Shown in pieces: positions 1 through 5,750 of a stretch of DNA of 7,673 bases. Within the stretch, counting starts at the first letter, position 1. The number at the start of each line of letters is the position of its first letter. The DNA is taken from positions 1 through 7,673 of the forward strand of contig CANCOY010000148.1 of NCBI GenBank assembly GCA_947379865.1, read 5' to 3'. Below the pieces are notes generated by a model, which saw only the letters and a program-made list of their open reading frames with translations, had not been told where the DNA came from and searched no databases. Origin of the DNA: Acetobacteraceae bacterium. GTDB taxonomy: Bacteria > Pseudomonadota > Alphaproteobacteria > Zavarziniales > Zavarziniaceae. The position numbers and the translations under genes are program-made.

Positions 1-465
1 GGGGCAGGGGGGGCTACCTCGTTCCTTTCGGCCCTGGGGGCTAACCGCTCCGAGACGGCGGCCAATCTGTTTCCCGAGGCGGCGGCGGCCAACCGCTCGA
101 TCTTCTACGATGCCTCAGGCCATGCCCGTTCCCTGGGCGAGGTCTATGATGGTTTTGCCGGCCGCATGGCGCGCGAGATCCGCCGCTTCACCGATCTGCC
201 CATGCCGGCAGGGGTGGAGACGGCATCGGCCTGGTCCACCAGCTTTACCTGTGGCCCGGCTGCCCATGCCACCGGTTCTGCGGCCGGGGGCGGCATGATT
301 GAAGCCATGCGGGCGCTGACCCGCACCGGCACCACCATCCTCTCGCCAACTCTGGTCGCCACGCTTGCCGCCCTGCCGGTGCCCGGCAGCAAGGACGACC
401 CCTCCACCCTCCTCGCCCGCCGCATGGCCGGCCTGGACGCGAGCCAACGGTCGGACGACCTCTAG
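1..465 (+). CDS. C-terminal part of a probable lytic transglycosylase-family protein (5' truncated by window)
   Basis: An open frame runs from base 1 to a TAG at 463-465, giving 154 visible residues with no start in view; the first internal ATG (166) is not a credible start because similar coding sequence continues upstream of it. The visible part begins GAGGATSFLSALGANR, then has LFPEAAAANRSIFYD and RSLGEVYDGFAGRMA, and ends in a low-complexity tail rich in Ala, Thr and Ser. From memory, the FLxAL / LFPxAAxANRxIFYD / RSLxEVY pattern is typical of small alphaproteobacterial proteins with an SLT-type transglycosylase domain, which cleave peptidoglycan. The catalytic glutamate and any signal peptide would lie upstream of the window, so catalytic function cannot be confirmed. 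The methyltransferase gene 96 bases downstream differs in base composition and is probably not part of the same unit. The family call rests on recognition only; the reading frame itself is secure. Confidence 0.55.
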   Translation, partial: GAGGATSFLSALGANRSETAANLFPEAAAANRSIFYDASGHARSLGEVYDGFAGRMAREIRRFTDLPMPAGVETASAWSTSFTCGPAAHATGSAAGGGMIEAMRALTRTGTTILSPTLVATLAALPVPGSKDDPSTLLARRMAGLDASQRSDDL

Positions 466-561
466 GCCGGCTCCTGCGCCCTGACACCGCTTGATTGACA
501 CCCTGATCCTCAAGCATGGTGGCGGCAGCCGCACGGGCCAGCTTCAGGGTGTGTACAGACG

Positions 562-1140
562 ATGCACGAACAGTCCAAGGCAGCACGCCGACGTTCGAAT
601 ATTCCAAGTTTCCATAATCGCTATTTTGTCGGCCATGGCATCGACATTGGCGCCGGAAACGACAGCCTCGCCAATTTCAGGCATGTTTTCCGTGGTCTGA
701 ATGATGTGATCGGCTGGGACATCAAGGACGGCGACGCAAACTATCTGCATGGCCTTGCCGATAACGCATTTGATTTTGCCGTCAGCAGCCATTGCCTGGA
801 ACACATGGTGTTTCCAAAACTGGCGATCGACAATTGGCTGCGCATCGTGAAACCGGGAGGATATCTGATTGTCACGATCCCGGACGAGGAAATGTACGAG
901 CAGGGTGTCTGGCCAAGCCGTTTCAACAGCGATCACAAATGGTCGTTTACCACCAAAGTAAATTCGGCCATGCCGAAATCGATAAACCTGCTCAACTTTA
1001 TATCAATATTCAACAATATCGCTGTGCTGGAGAAAATTGAGGTGATCCATGACTTCTATCAAGAAGGCAGGAAACTTCAGGACCAGACGTTGAATCCTTG
1101 TGTTGAATCATCAATCGAATTCATTTTAAGGAAACTATAG
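562..1140 (+). CDS. Class I SAM-dependent methyltransferase, AT-rich, probably acquired
   Basis: This 192-residue protein has a compact class I (Rossmann-fold) methyltransferase core and would transfer a methyl group from S-adenosylmethionine in the cytoplasm; the acceptor is unknown. Motif I is GIDIGAGNDSL at residues 26-36. An acidic strand end follows (GWDIKDGDA, 51-59), then DFAVSSHCLEHM (71-82) and LRIVKPGGYLIVTIPDEE (93-110), the usual motif spacing of the Methyltransf_11 group. DHKWSFT at 124-130 is a motif I associate with methyltransferases found near glycan-synthesis genes, which hints at a sugar or lipid acceptor but does not prove one. ATG 562 is the first possible start after an in-frame TGA at 496-498, and no other ATG, GTG or TTG lies between them; the ribosome site is weak (AGGGTG about 10 bases upstream). 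Compared with its neighbours the gene is clearly AT-richer and uses rare codons such as ATA and TTA, which suggests horizontal transfer. Its stop lies two bases from the epmA stop on the other strand. Confidence 0.9.
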   Translation: MHEQSKAARRRSNIPSFHNRYFVGHGIDIGAGNDSLANFRHVFRGLNDVIGWDIKDGDANYLHGLADNAFDFAVSSHCLEHMVFPKLAIDNWLRIVKPGGYLIVTIPDEEMYEQGVWPSRFNSDHKWSFTTKVNSAMPKSINLLNFISIFNNIAVLEKIEVIHDFYQEGRKLQDQTLNPCVESSIEFILRKL

Positions 1141-1142
1141 GC

Positions 1143-2204
1143 TTAACCCGCCACAGGCGCCCATAGCACGTCGTCGATCGTCTCCGCGCCGGTGGCCAGC
1201 ATGGCGAGGCGGTCCACGCCCAGCGCAATGCCCGCACTTTCTGGCAGGCCATGGGCGAGCGCCGCGATGAACTCCTCATCCACGGGATAGCTGCGACCAT
1301 AGAGGCCCTGCGCGGTGGCGCGGTCGGTATCAAAGCGGCGGCGCTGCTCCACCGGGTCGGTCAACTCGCCAAAGGCATTGGCCAGTTCCAGACCGCAGAC
1401 ATAGAGCTCGAACCGCTGCGCCACACGCGGGTCCGCCGGGTCTGGCCGGGCCAGGGCCGCCATTGAGACGGGCCAGGCGGTGATGAAGGTGGGGGCAGGG
1501 CTGCCCAGATAGGGTTCGATCCGCTCCAGAAAGACCCGGAAGAACACATCGTCCCAGCGGTCGCCGGGGTCGGTGCGCACGCCAATGGCGGCCGCTGCCC
1601 GGGCCAGCAAAGCGGCATCGGGCGCCAGCGGGTTGGGCATGGTAGCCATCAGGTCGATGCCCACGCGGTCAAAGGCGGTGGCGACCGGCACAATTTCGGC
1701 TGCCAGGCCCGGATCGCAGACAAGTTCGCCCCGGCGCAGCAGACCATCGCCGCCAGCAGCCCGGGCCGCCTCGCGCAGCAGGGCCATGCAGTCGCCAATC
1801 AGATCATCCACCCGGGAGCCGGCGCGGTACCATTCCAGCATGGTGAATTCGGGATGGTGGGTGGCCGAGCGTTCGCCATTGCGGAAGACCCGCGCGAACT
1901 GAAAGATCTGCGGCTCTCCACCCGCCAGCAGCTTTTTCATGGCGAATTCGGGGGAGGTGTGGAGATGCAGGGGCAGGCGCGAGCCATCGGGGGCGGCCAG
2001 TTCCGTGCTGAAGGCATGCAGATGGGGCTCAAGCCCGGGGGAGACCTGCAGGGCGGGCGTCTCCACCTCCACGAACTCAGCCTGGGCAAACCAGTGGCGC
2101 AGCGCCGCCAGAATGCGCCCCCGTGCCATCAGCCGGGGCCTGCGGGCGGCGAGGCGCTCGGGGTGCCACCAGGGGGGCGTGACGGCTGACGGGGGCTTGG
2201 GCAT
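1143..2204 (-). CDS. epmA: EF-P--(R)-beta-lysine ligase EpmA (PoxA/GenX)
   Basis: EpmA is a lysyl-tRNA synthetase paralogue that activates (R)-beta-lysine and joins it to a conserved lysine of elongation factor P instead of to tRNA. The 353-residue product is close to the family length (about 325 in E. coli) and has only the class II catalytic core. The N-terminal OB-fold anticodon-binding domain of true LysS is absent, which separates it from LysS. Visible landmarks are EVETPALQVSPG (46-57), HTSPEFAMKKLL (82-93), motif 2 as VFRNGERS plus HHPEFTMLEWYR (106-127), ELANAFGELTDP, and motif 3 GIALGVDRLAML (325-336). The start ATG at 2204-2202 gives an N-terminus (MPKPPSAV, then WWHPERL) that suits the family; only a weak GGATGG ribosome site precedes it. 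The frame stays open on the minus strand up to 4622, but that extension is antisense to three real genes and is rejected. epmA is divergent from efp, its substrate gene. EpmB, which makes beta-lysine, is not encoded in this window. Confidence 0.95.
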   Translation of the reverse strand: MPKPPSAVTPPWWHPERLAARRPRLMARGRILAALRHWFAQAEFVEVETPALQVSPGLEPHLHAFSTELAAPDGSRLPLHLHTSPEFAMKKLLAGGEPQIFQFARVFRNGERSATHHPEFTMLEWYRAGSRVDDLIGDCMALLREAARAAGGDGLLRRGELVCDPGLAAEIVPVATAFDRVGIDLMATMPNPLAPDAALLARAAAAIGVRTDPGDRWDDVFFRVFLERIEPYLGSPAPTFITAWPVSMAALARPDPADPRVAQRFELYVCGLELANAFGELTDPVEQRRRFDTDRATAQGLYGRSYPVDEEFIAALAHGLPESAGIALGVDRLAMLATGAETIDDVLWAPVAG

Positions 2205-2236
2205 GAGCCATCCAGTTGAGGCAGTGGGCCGGCGCG

Positions 2237-2265
2237 GGGATAGTCTTTTCGTGACAGGTTGTCCA
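2237..2265 (-). promoter_or_regulatory. Possible sigma-70 promoter for epmA
   Basis: Read on the minus strand there is TGGACA (2265-2260), a 17-base spacer, and TATCCC (2242-2237). The -35 matches the consensus at five of six positions and the -10 at only three. Transcription would start near 2230, about 26 bases before the epmA ATG. This is pattern matching by eye, and the -35 coincides with that proposed for efp on the other strand. Confidence 0.3.
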
Positions 2266-2287
2266 TGTACACCATCCCTGCTAGGTT
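2259..2287 (+). promoter_or_regulatory. Possible sigma-70 promoter for efp
   Basis: TTGTCC (2259-2264) and TAGGTT (2282-2287) are separated by 17 bases. The -35 matches four of six consensus positions and the -10 three of six, but a GCTAGGTT-like -10 is plausible for alphaproteobacterial housekeeping promoters. Transcription would begin near 2294 and leave a short leader of about 28 bases before the efp ATG. The evidence is visual only. Confidence 0.35.
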
Positions 2288-2321
2288 CCGCCGCCAATTC
2301 CAGCCCCTTTGCGGTGTCCCC

Positions 2322-2888
2322 ATGAAAATCAACGCCAACTCCCTGCGCGTCGGCAATGTGATCGACCTCAACAACAAGCTGTGGGTGATCACCAAGACCC
2401 AGGTCGTGCAGCCCGGCAAGGGCGGCGCCTTCATGCAGGTGGAACTGCGGGACGTTCGCGGCGGCGGCAAGGGCCAGGAGCGTTTCCGCTCTGCCGAGCA
2501 GGTCGAGCGCGTCAGCCTCGAGGACCGCGAGTTCCAGTTCCTCTACCCCGAGGGCGAAGGCTTTGCCTTCATGGACGTCGAGTCCTTCGAGCAGATGACC
2601 ATCAACAAGGACGTGGTGGGTGACCAGTGGGTCTGGCTGCAGGATGGGATGAAGGTCAACATCCGCCTGTTCGAAGGGGCGCCGCTCGCCGTCGAACTGC
2701 CCCAGACCGTGGTGCAGACCGTGGCCGAGACCGACCCGGCCGTGAAAGGCCAGACGGCCGCCTCTTCCTACAAGCCCGGCAAGCTCGACAACGGCCAGCG
2801 CTGCATGATCCCACCGCACATCGAGTCTGGCACGCGCATTGTGGTGAACGTCGAAGACGGCACCTATCTGGAACGCTTCAAGGACTGA
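2322..2888 (+). CDS. efp: Translation elongation factor P (EF-P)
   Basis: EF-P binds the ribosome between the P and E sites and relieves stalling at consecutive prolines. The 188-residue product has the standard length and three-part layout: an N-terminal KOW-like domain with INANSLRVGNVIDLNNKLW, a central OB domain, and a C-terminal OB domain ending YKPGKLDNGQRCMIPPH and GTRIVVNVEDGTYLERF. Lysine 33, in PGKGGAF, aligns with E. coli Lys34, the residue that EpmA beta-lysylates, and the divergent epmA supports that modification here. Start codon: an in-frame ATG at 2265 and a TTG at 2259 would add about 20 residues, but the conserved EF-P N-terminus begins at MKINAN (2322). No strong Shine-Dalgarno sequence precedes 2322, only a weak GCGGTG. 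A nucleotidyltransferase gene begins directly after the stop, so the two are probably cotranscribed. Confidence 0.97.
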   Translation: MKINANSLRVGNVIDLNNKLWVITKTQVVQPGKGGAFMQVELRDVRGGGKGQERFRSAEQVERVSLEDREFQFLYPEGEGFAFMDVESFEQMTINKDVVGDQWVWLQDGMKVNIRLFEGAPLAVELPQTVVQTVAETDPAVKGQTAASSYKPGKLDNGQRCMIPPHIESGTRIVVNVEDGTYLERFKD

Positions 2889-3485
2889 TTGCTTCAGGGC
2901 GGGCTGGCAGTGGAGGCGGCGGGGGATTTCCTTGCCCGCGTGCGCGCCAACCCGCTGAATGCGGTTTTGCTCGACCATCTTGCTGGCATCGGCCTTGCCG
3001 ATTGCTGGCTGGTGGCGGGATGCCTGTTCCAGACCTGCTGGAACCTGCGCAGCGGGCGCCCGGTGGACGCCGGCATCGCCGATTATGACCTCTTCTATTT
3101 TGACGATACCGACCTCTCCTATGAGGCCGAGGACCGGGAGATCCAGCGCCTGGCCGCCCAATTCGGGCCGCAGCTGCAGCTTCGCAACCAGGCCCGCGTT
3201 CATTTGTGGTATCCGGCGCGCTTTGGCCCTGGCTATCCCCGCCTGGTTGACGCCTGCGATGGCATCAACCGCTTTCCTGTGGCGGGCACCTGCGTGGGCA
3301 TTGCCGCCGACGGGCGGGGTGGCTTTCGTGTGCACGCGCCCTTTGGCCTTGAGGACATGGAAGCGGGGCTGCTGCGGCCAAACCCGCTGAACCTGCAGCC
3401 CGACCTTTTCCTCGCCAAGGCCCGTTCCTACCAGCAGCGTTGGCCCTTTCTGCAGATTGTGGACACGCCGGCCAGCCTGCCCTAA
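2889..3485 (+). CDS. DUF925-type nucleotidyltransferase family protein (NTP_transf_6)
   Basis: The 198-residue product matches the DUF925 / NTP_transf_6 family, a branch of the nucleotidyltransferase superfamily with no established physiological substrate that I know of. Visible signatures are LVAGCLFQTCWN (41-52), GIADYDLFYFDDTDLSYE (62-79) with the acidic DxD-like pair and the family's conserved D/F/Y cluster, NQARVHLWYPARFG near the centre, and HAPFGLEDMEAGLLRPNP towards the C-terminus. The acidic residues would bind a metal and a nucleotide triphosphate. TTG 2889 is chosen as start because it touches the efp TGA (2886-2888) and an AAGGA lies five bases upstream (2879-2883), which would allow translational coupling. 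GTG 2910 is the main alternative and would remove seven residues that are outside the conserved part. Cotranscription with efp is inferred from zero spacing. Confidence 0.85.
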   Translation: MLQGGLAVEAAGDFLARVRANPLNAVLLDHLAGIGLADCWLVAGCLFQTCWNLRSGRPVDAGIADYDLFYFDDTDLSYEAEDREIQRLAAQFGPQLQLRNQARVHLWYPARFGPGYPRLVDACDGINRFPVAGTCVGIAADGRGGFRVHAPFGLEDMEAGLLRPNPLNLQPDLFLAKARSYQQRWPFLQIVDTPASLP

Positions 3486-3510
3486 CCATAGGGCAGCGGC
3501 GCCGCCAGAT

Positions 3511-3543
3511 GCGCCGACCCGCCCAAGGCGCGGACCCGCCAAA
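3511..3543. repeat. Short imperfect tandem repeat between the nucleotidyltransferase and DUF7064-like genes
   Basis: Two copies of a GC-rich 16-base unit, GCGCCGACCCGCCCAA (3511-3526) and GCGCGGACCCGCCAAA (3528-3543), lie with a 17-base period in the 81-base gap. An AGATGCG heptamer also occurs on each side (3508-3514 and 3543-3549). No hairpin with a following T-run was seen, so this is not an obvious intrinsic terminator. It may be a local duplication without function. Confidence 0.45.
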
Positions 3544-3553
3544 GATGCGGACA

Positions 3554-3560
3554 GGGAGGA
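3554..3560 (+). promoter_or_regulatory. Ribosome binding site that decides the start of the DUF7064-like gene
   Basis: GGGAGGA at 3554-3560 is the strongest Shine-Dalgarno match seen in the window. It directly abuts an ATG at 3561 (zero spacing) and lies six bases before the in-frame ATG at 3567, so the second ATG is the likely start. Confidence 0.75.
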
Positions 3561-3566
3561 ATGCCG

Positions 3567-4664
3567 ATGCTGACCAAGGCCGACGACTATCCGATTCACC
3601 AGACTGCCGACCCCATCGCCTATGCAGGGACCGACCGGAACTTCTACGACCGGTTCTTCTTCAACGGCTACAATGCCGATGGCAGCCTGTTTTTTGCGGC
3701 GGCCTTTGGCGTCTACCCCCATCACGGCATCATGGACGGCTCGCTCTGCTTCGTGATCGATGGGGTGCAGCATTCGGTCTTTGCCTCGCGCACCTTTCAT
3801 ATGGAGCGCATGGAAATCCACGCTGGCCCGATCTCTGTCGAGATCGTCGAGCCCCTGGTGAAGAACCGCTTCCGCGTGGCGCCCAATGAACACGGCCTGT
3901 CGTGCGACCTGCTGTTCACCTGCCGCACGGTGCCGATGGAGGAGCCGCGCTTCAACTATCGCGTTGGCCCGCGCACGTTCATGGACCTGACGCGTCTCAC
4001 CCAGCATGGTACCTGGGAAGGCTGGATCGAGCTGGATGGCAAGCGCACGGAAATCGGTGCCGGTTGGCGCGGCACCCGCGACCGTTCCTGGGGCGTGCGG
4101 CCCATCGGCCCGTCGGAGCCGCCGCGCGATGACGCGCCGCCCTTCCAGTTCTATTGGCAGTGGGCGCCGCTGAACTTTGACGATGTGGGCATCCTGTTCG
4201 ACATCAACGAGTTCTCCGATGGCCGCCAGTGGCATAGCAATGGCGTCGTGGCGCCCGTGGGCACCGGCCCTGCCGAGCCCATGAGGGGCGTGGCCCAGAC
4301 CATCCGCTTCAAGCCGGGCACCCGCCATGCCGCCGCCAGCACCATCACCCTCAGCCCCTGGCGGGGCGAGCCCTATGTGATCGAGTTGGAGCCCATGTGG
4401 AATTTCTACATGCTCGGCATCGGCTATGGGCATCCCCAATGGGCGCATGGCACCTACAGGGGGGCGAATGCCGTGGGCGGTGATCGCCTTGTGCTGGCCA
4501 CGGTCGACGAGCGTCTGCCGCAGTACCAGCACATCCAGGCCATCAGCCGTGTGAAGATGACGGGCGATGGCAAGGTGCGCCATGGCGTTGGCGTACTGGA
4601 GCAACTGATCATCGGCCCGCACGAGCCTTCGGGCTTTACGGACATGCTCGACATGGCGCGCTGA
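3567..4664 (+). CDS. DUF7064/DUF7065-like protein of unknown function
   Basis: The product is 365 residues from ATG 3567 (367 from ATG 3561); the later start is preferred because GGGAGGA then has normal spacing. There is no signal peptide or membrane segment, so it should be cytoplasmic. It is rich in aromatic residues and beta-strand-like stretches. Landmarks are YDRFFFNGYNADG near the N-terminus, FAAAFGVYPHHGIMDG, HMERMEIHAGPISVEIVEP, HGTWEGWIELDGKR, then GWRGTRDRSWGVRP in the middle, and FYMLGIGYGHPQWAHGTYRG late in the protein. I associate the R-x-RDRSWGVRP block and the W-GWIE element with DUF7064/DUF7065 proteins, which have a lipocalin-like double-barrel resembling the AttH / hydroxyneurosporene-synthase (CrtC) fold; that structural link is recalled, not shown here. 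No catalytic activity can be named. The APH-fold gene starts 26 bases downstream, and the pair is probably one operon, suggesting a shared pathway, perhaps on lipid-like or acyl-CoA-linked substrates. Confidence 0.75.
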   Translation: MLTKADDYPIHQTADPIAYAGTDRNFYDRFFFNGYNADGSLFFAAAFGVYPHHGIMDGSLCFVIDGVQHSVFASRTFHMERMEIHAGPISVEIVEPLVKNRFRVAPNEHGLSCDLLFTCRTVPMEEPRFNYRVGPRTFMDLTRLTQHGTWEGWIELDGKRTEIGAGWRGTRDRSWGVRPIGPSEPPRDDAPPFQFYWQWAPLNFDDVGILFDINEFSDGRQWHSNGVVAPVGTGPAEPMRGVAQTIRFKPGTRHAAASTITLSPWRGEPYVIELEPMWNFYMLGIGYGHPQWAHGTYRGANAVGGDRLVLATVDERLPQYQHIQAISRVKMTGDGKVRHGVGVLEQLIIGPHEPSGFTDMLDMAR

Positions 4665-4690
4665 GGGACTGTCTGAAAGGCGAGGGGCAG

Positions 4691-5731
4691 ATGACCGGAA
4701 CCGCTGAACTTGAGCCGCGCATCGCGGCCTGGCTGAGCCATGTGCTGGGCGTGGCCGACGTGCGCGTGACGGGGCTTGACCGGATTCCGGGCGGGGCCAG
4801 CCGCGAGACCTGGCGGCTGGTGGCGCATCTACCGGGGGCGGCTGGTGGCTCGGTAGCCCGCCGCCTGATCCTGCGCCGCGACCCCGGCGCCAGCCTGATC
4901 GATACCGATCAGCAGGTGGAATTTGCCGCCTTCCGTGCCTTCCAGAATTCCGCCGTGCCAGTTCCCAGCCTCGTGGGCATCGAAGAGGATGGCCGCTGGC
5001 TGGACCGCCGCTTCTTTGTAATGGATGAGATTACGGACTGTCAGGCCGATGGCCGCCTGTTCGAGACGCCCGACTATGTGGGCCTGAAATCCGTTATCGG
5101 CCACCGCAAATGGCAGATTCTGGGCACCATTGCCGCCACGGATCCTGTCACCAATGGCCTCGCCTCAGCCCTGAAGATGCCTGTGGGTGAGGGCATCTGG
5201 CGTGATCAGCTGGATTACTGGGAAGGCGTCATCGACGAAGACGCGCTTAGCCCGCAACCCATCGTGCGGGCGGCCATCCGCTGGCTGCGGCGCAACCCGC
5301 CACGGCTGCCGGGGCGGGTAGGCATTGTCCATGGCGATTTCCGCACGGGTAACTTCCTGTTTGATGCGGCTGGCACCATCCGCGCCGTGCTGGATTGGGA
5401 AATGTGCCATCTGGGCGACCCGCTTGAGGATTTGGCCTGGGCCTTCAATCCCCTCTGGGGTGGGCAGAGTTTTGAGAACCCGGGCCGCCTGCTGCCCCGG
5501 GCCGAGGCCATCCGCCTGTGGGAACAGGCCAGCGGCATGGTCGTTGATCCCGTGGCGTTTCGCTGGTGGGAGGTGTTCGCCGGGGTAAAGGGCGTCGCCA
5601 TCTGGCAATCCGCTGCCCGCGCCTTTGCCGACGGCGCCAACCGCGACCCGATTCAGGTCACGGCTGGCTGGTTCTGCACCGATCCCCAGGACCGCTTCAT
5701 CATGGACCGCATGGGCCACGCCGCGCTGTAG
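4691..5731 (+). CDS. APH-fold phosphotransferase family protein (ACAD10/11-kinase-like)
   Basis: The 346-residue product belongs to the aminoglycoside phosphotransferase / choline kinase-like superfamily (APH, PF01636), which moves the gamma phosphate of ATP to a small hydroxylated molecule. It has a glycine-rich loop PGGASRETW (33-41), the strand LILRRDPG (59-66) typical of the ACAD10/11-kinase subgroup, the catalytic loop HGDFRTGNFL (214-223) with the presumed base Asp216 and metal-binding Asn221, and the second metal motif DWEMCHLGDPLEDLAW from Asp235. All expected catalytic residues are present, so it should be active. The subgroup usually acts on hydroxyacyl-CoA or other lipid-type substrates rather than on antibiotics, so calling it a resistance gene would be unjustified. 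ATG 4691 is preceded by GAGGGG with good spacing. It follows the DUF7064-like gene by 26 bases and converges on the exported methyltransferase gene with a 19-base gap. Confidence 0.88.
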   Translation: MTGTAELEPRIAAWLSHVLGVADVRVTGLDRIPGGASRETWRLVAHLPGAAGGSVARRLILRRDPGASLIDTDQQVEFAAFRAFQNSAVPVPSLVGIEEDGRWLDRRFFVMDEITDCQADGRLFETPDYVGLKSVIGHRKWQILGTIAATDPVTNGLASALKMPVGEGIWRDQLDYWEGVIDEDALSPQPIVRAAIRWLRRNPPRLPGRVGIVHGDFRTGNFLFDAAGTIRAVLDWEMCHLGDPLEDLAWAFNPLWGGQSFENPGRLLPRAEAIRLWEQASGMVVDPVAFRWWEVFAGVKGVAIWQSAARAFADGANRDPIQVTAGWFCTDPQDRFIMDRMGHAAL

Positions 5732-5750
5732 CCGACGTGGCCTTGGTCAA

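Noticed and set aside
495..500. A perfect TTGACA upstream of the methyltransferase gene at 562.
   Set aside because: No acceptable -10 lies 16-18 bases downstream (the sequence there is GGTGGC), so it is not listed as a promoter.
115..607. Overlapping minus-strand open frames opposite the lytic transglycosylase tail.
   Set aside because: Their products are Arg/Gly/Pro-rich without motifs, and they overlap a plus-strand frame with family signatures. They are shadows of GC-rich coding sequence.
544..936. Minus-strand open frame of 130 codons opposite the first methyltransferase.
   Set aside because: It is wholly antisense to a gene with clear SAM-binding motifs, and its own translation shows no recognisable domain.
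2205..4622. The epmA frame stays open on the minus strand for another 2.4 kb, giving a nominal 1159-residue protein.
   Set aside because: The extra part is exactly antisense and codon-aligned to efp, the nucleotidyltransferase and the DUF7064-like gene. Stops there would need in-frame TTA, CTA or TCA codons in those genes, which GC-rich genes rarely use. The antisense translation is rich in His, Gly, Ala and Arg and shows no domain, whereas the plus-strand products match known families.
5165..5719. Minus-strand frame of 184 codons opposite the APH-fold gene.
   Set aside because: The plus strand carries all APH catalytic motifs here; the antisense product is motif-free.
4691..5731. Reading the APH-fold gene as an aminoglycoside resistance determinant.
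   Set aside because: The LILRRDPG strand and the DWEMCHLGDPLEDLAW motif fit the ACAD10/11-kinase-like subgroup, and there is no mobile element or other resistance gene nearby.
5732..5750. A terminator in the 19-base gap between the convergent APH and methyltransferase genes.
   Set aside because: No stem-loop with a T-run is present on either strand. The same holds for the two-base gap at 1141-1142.
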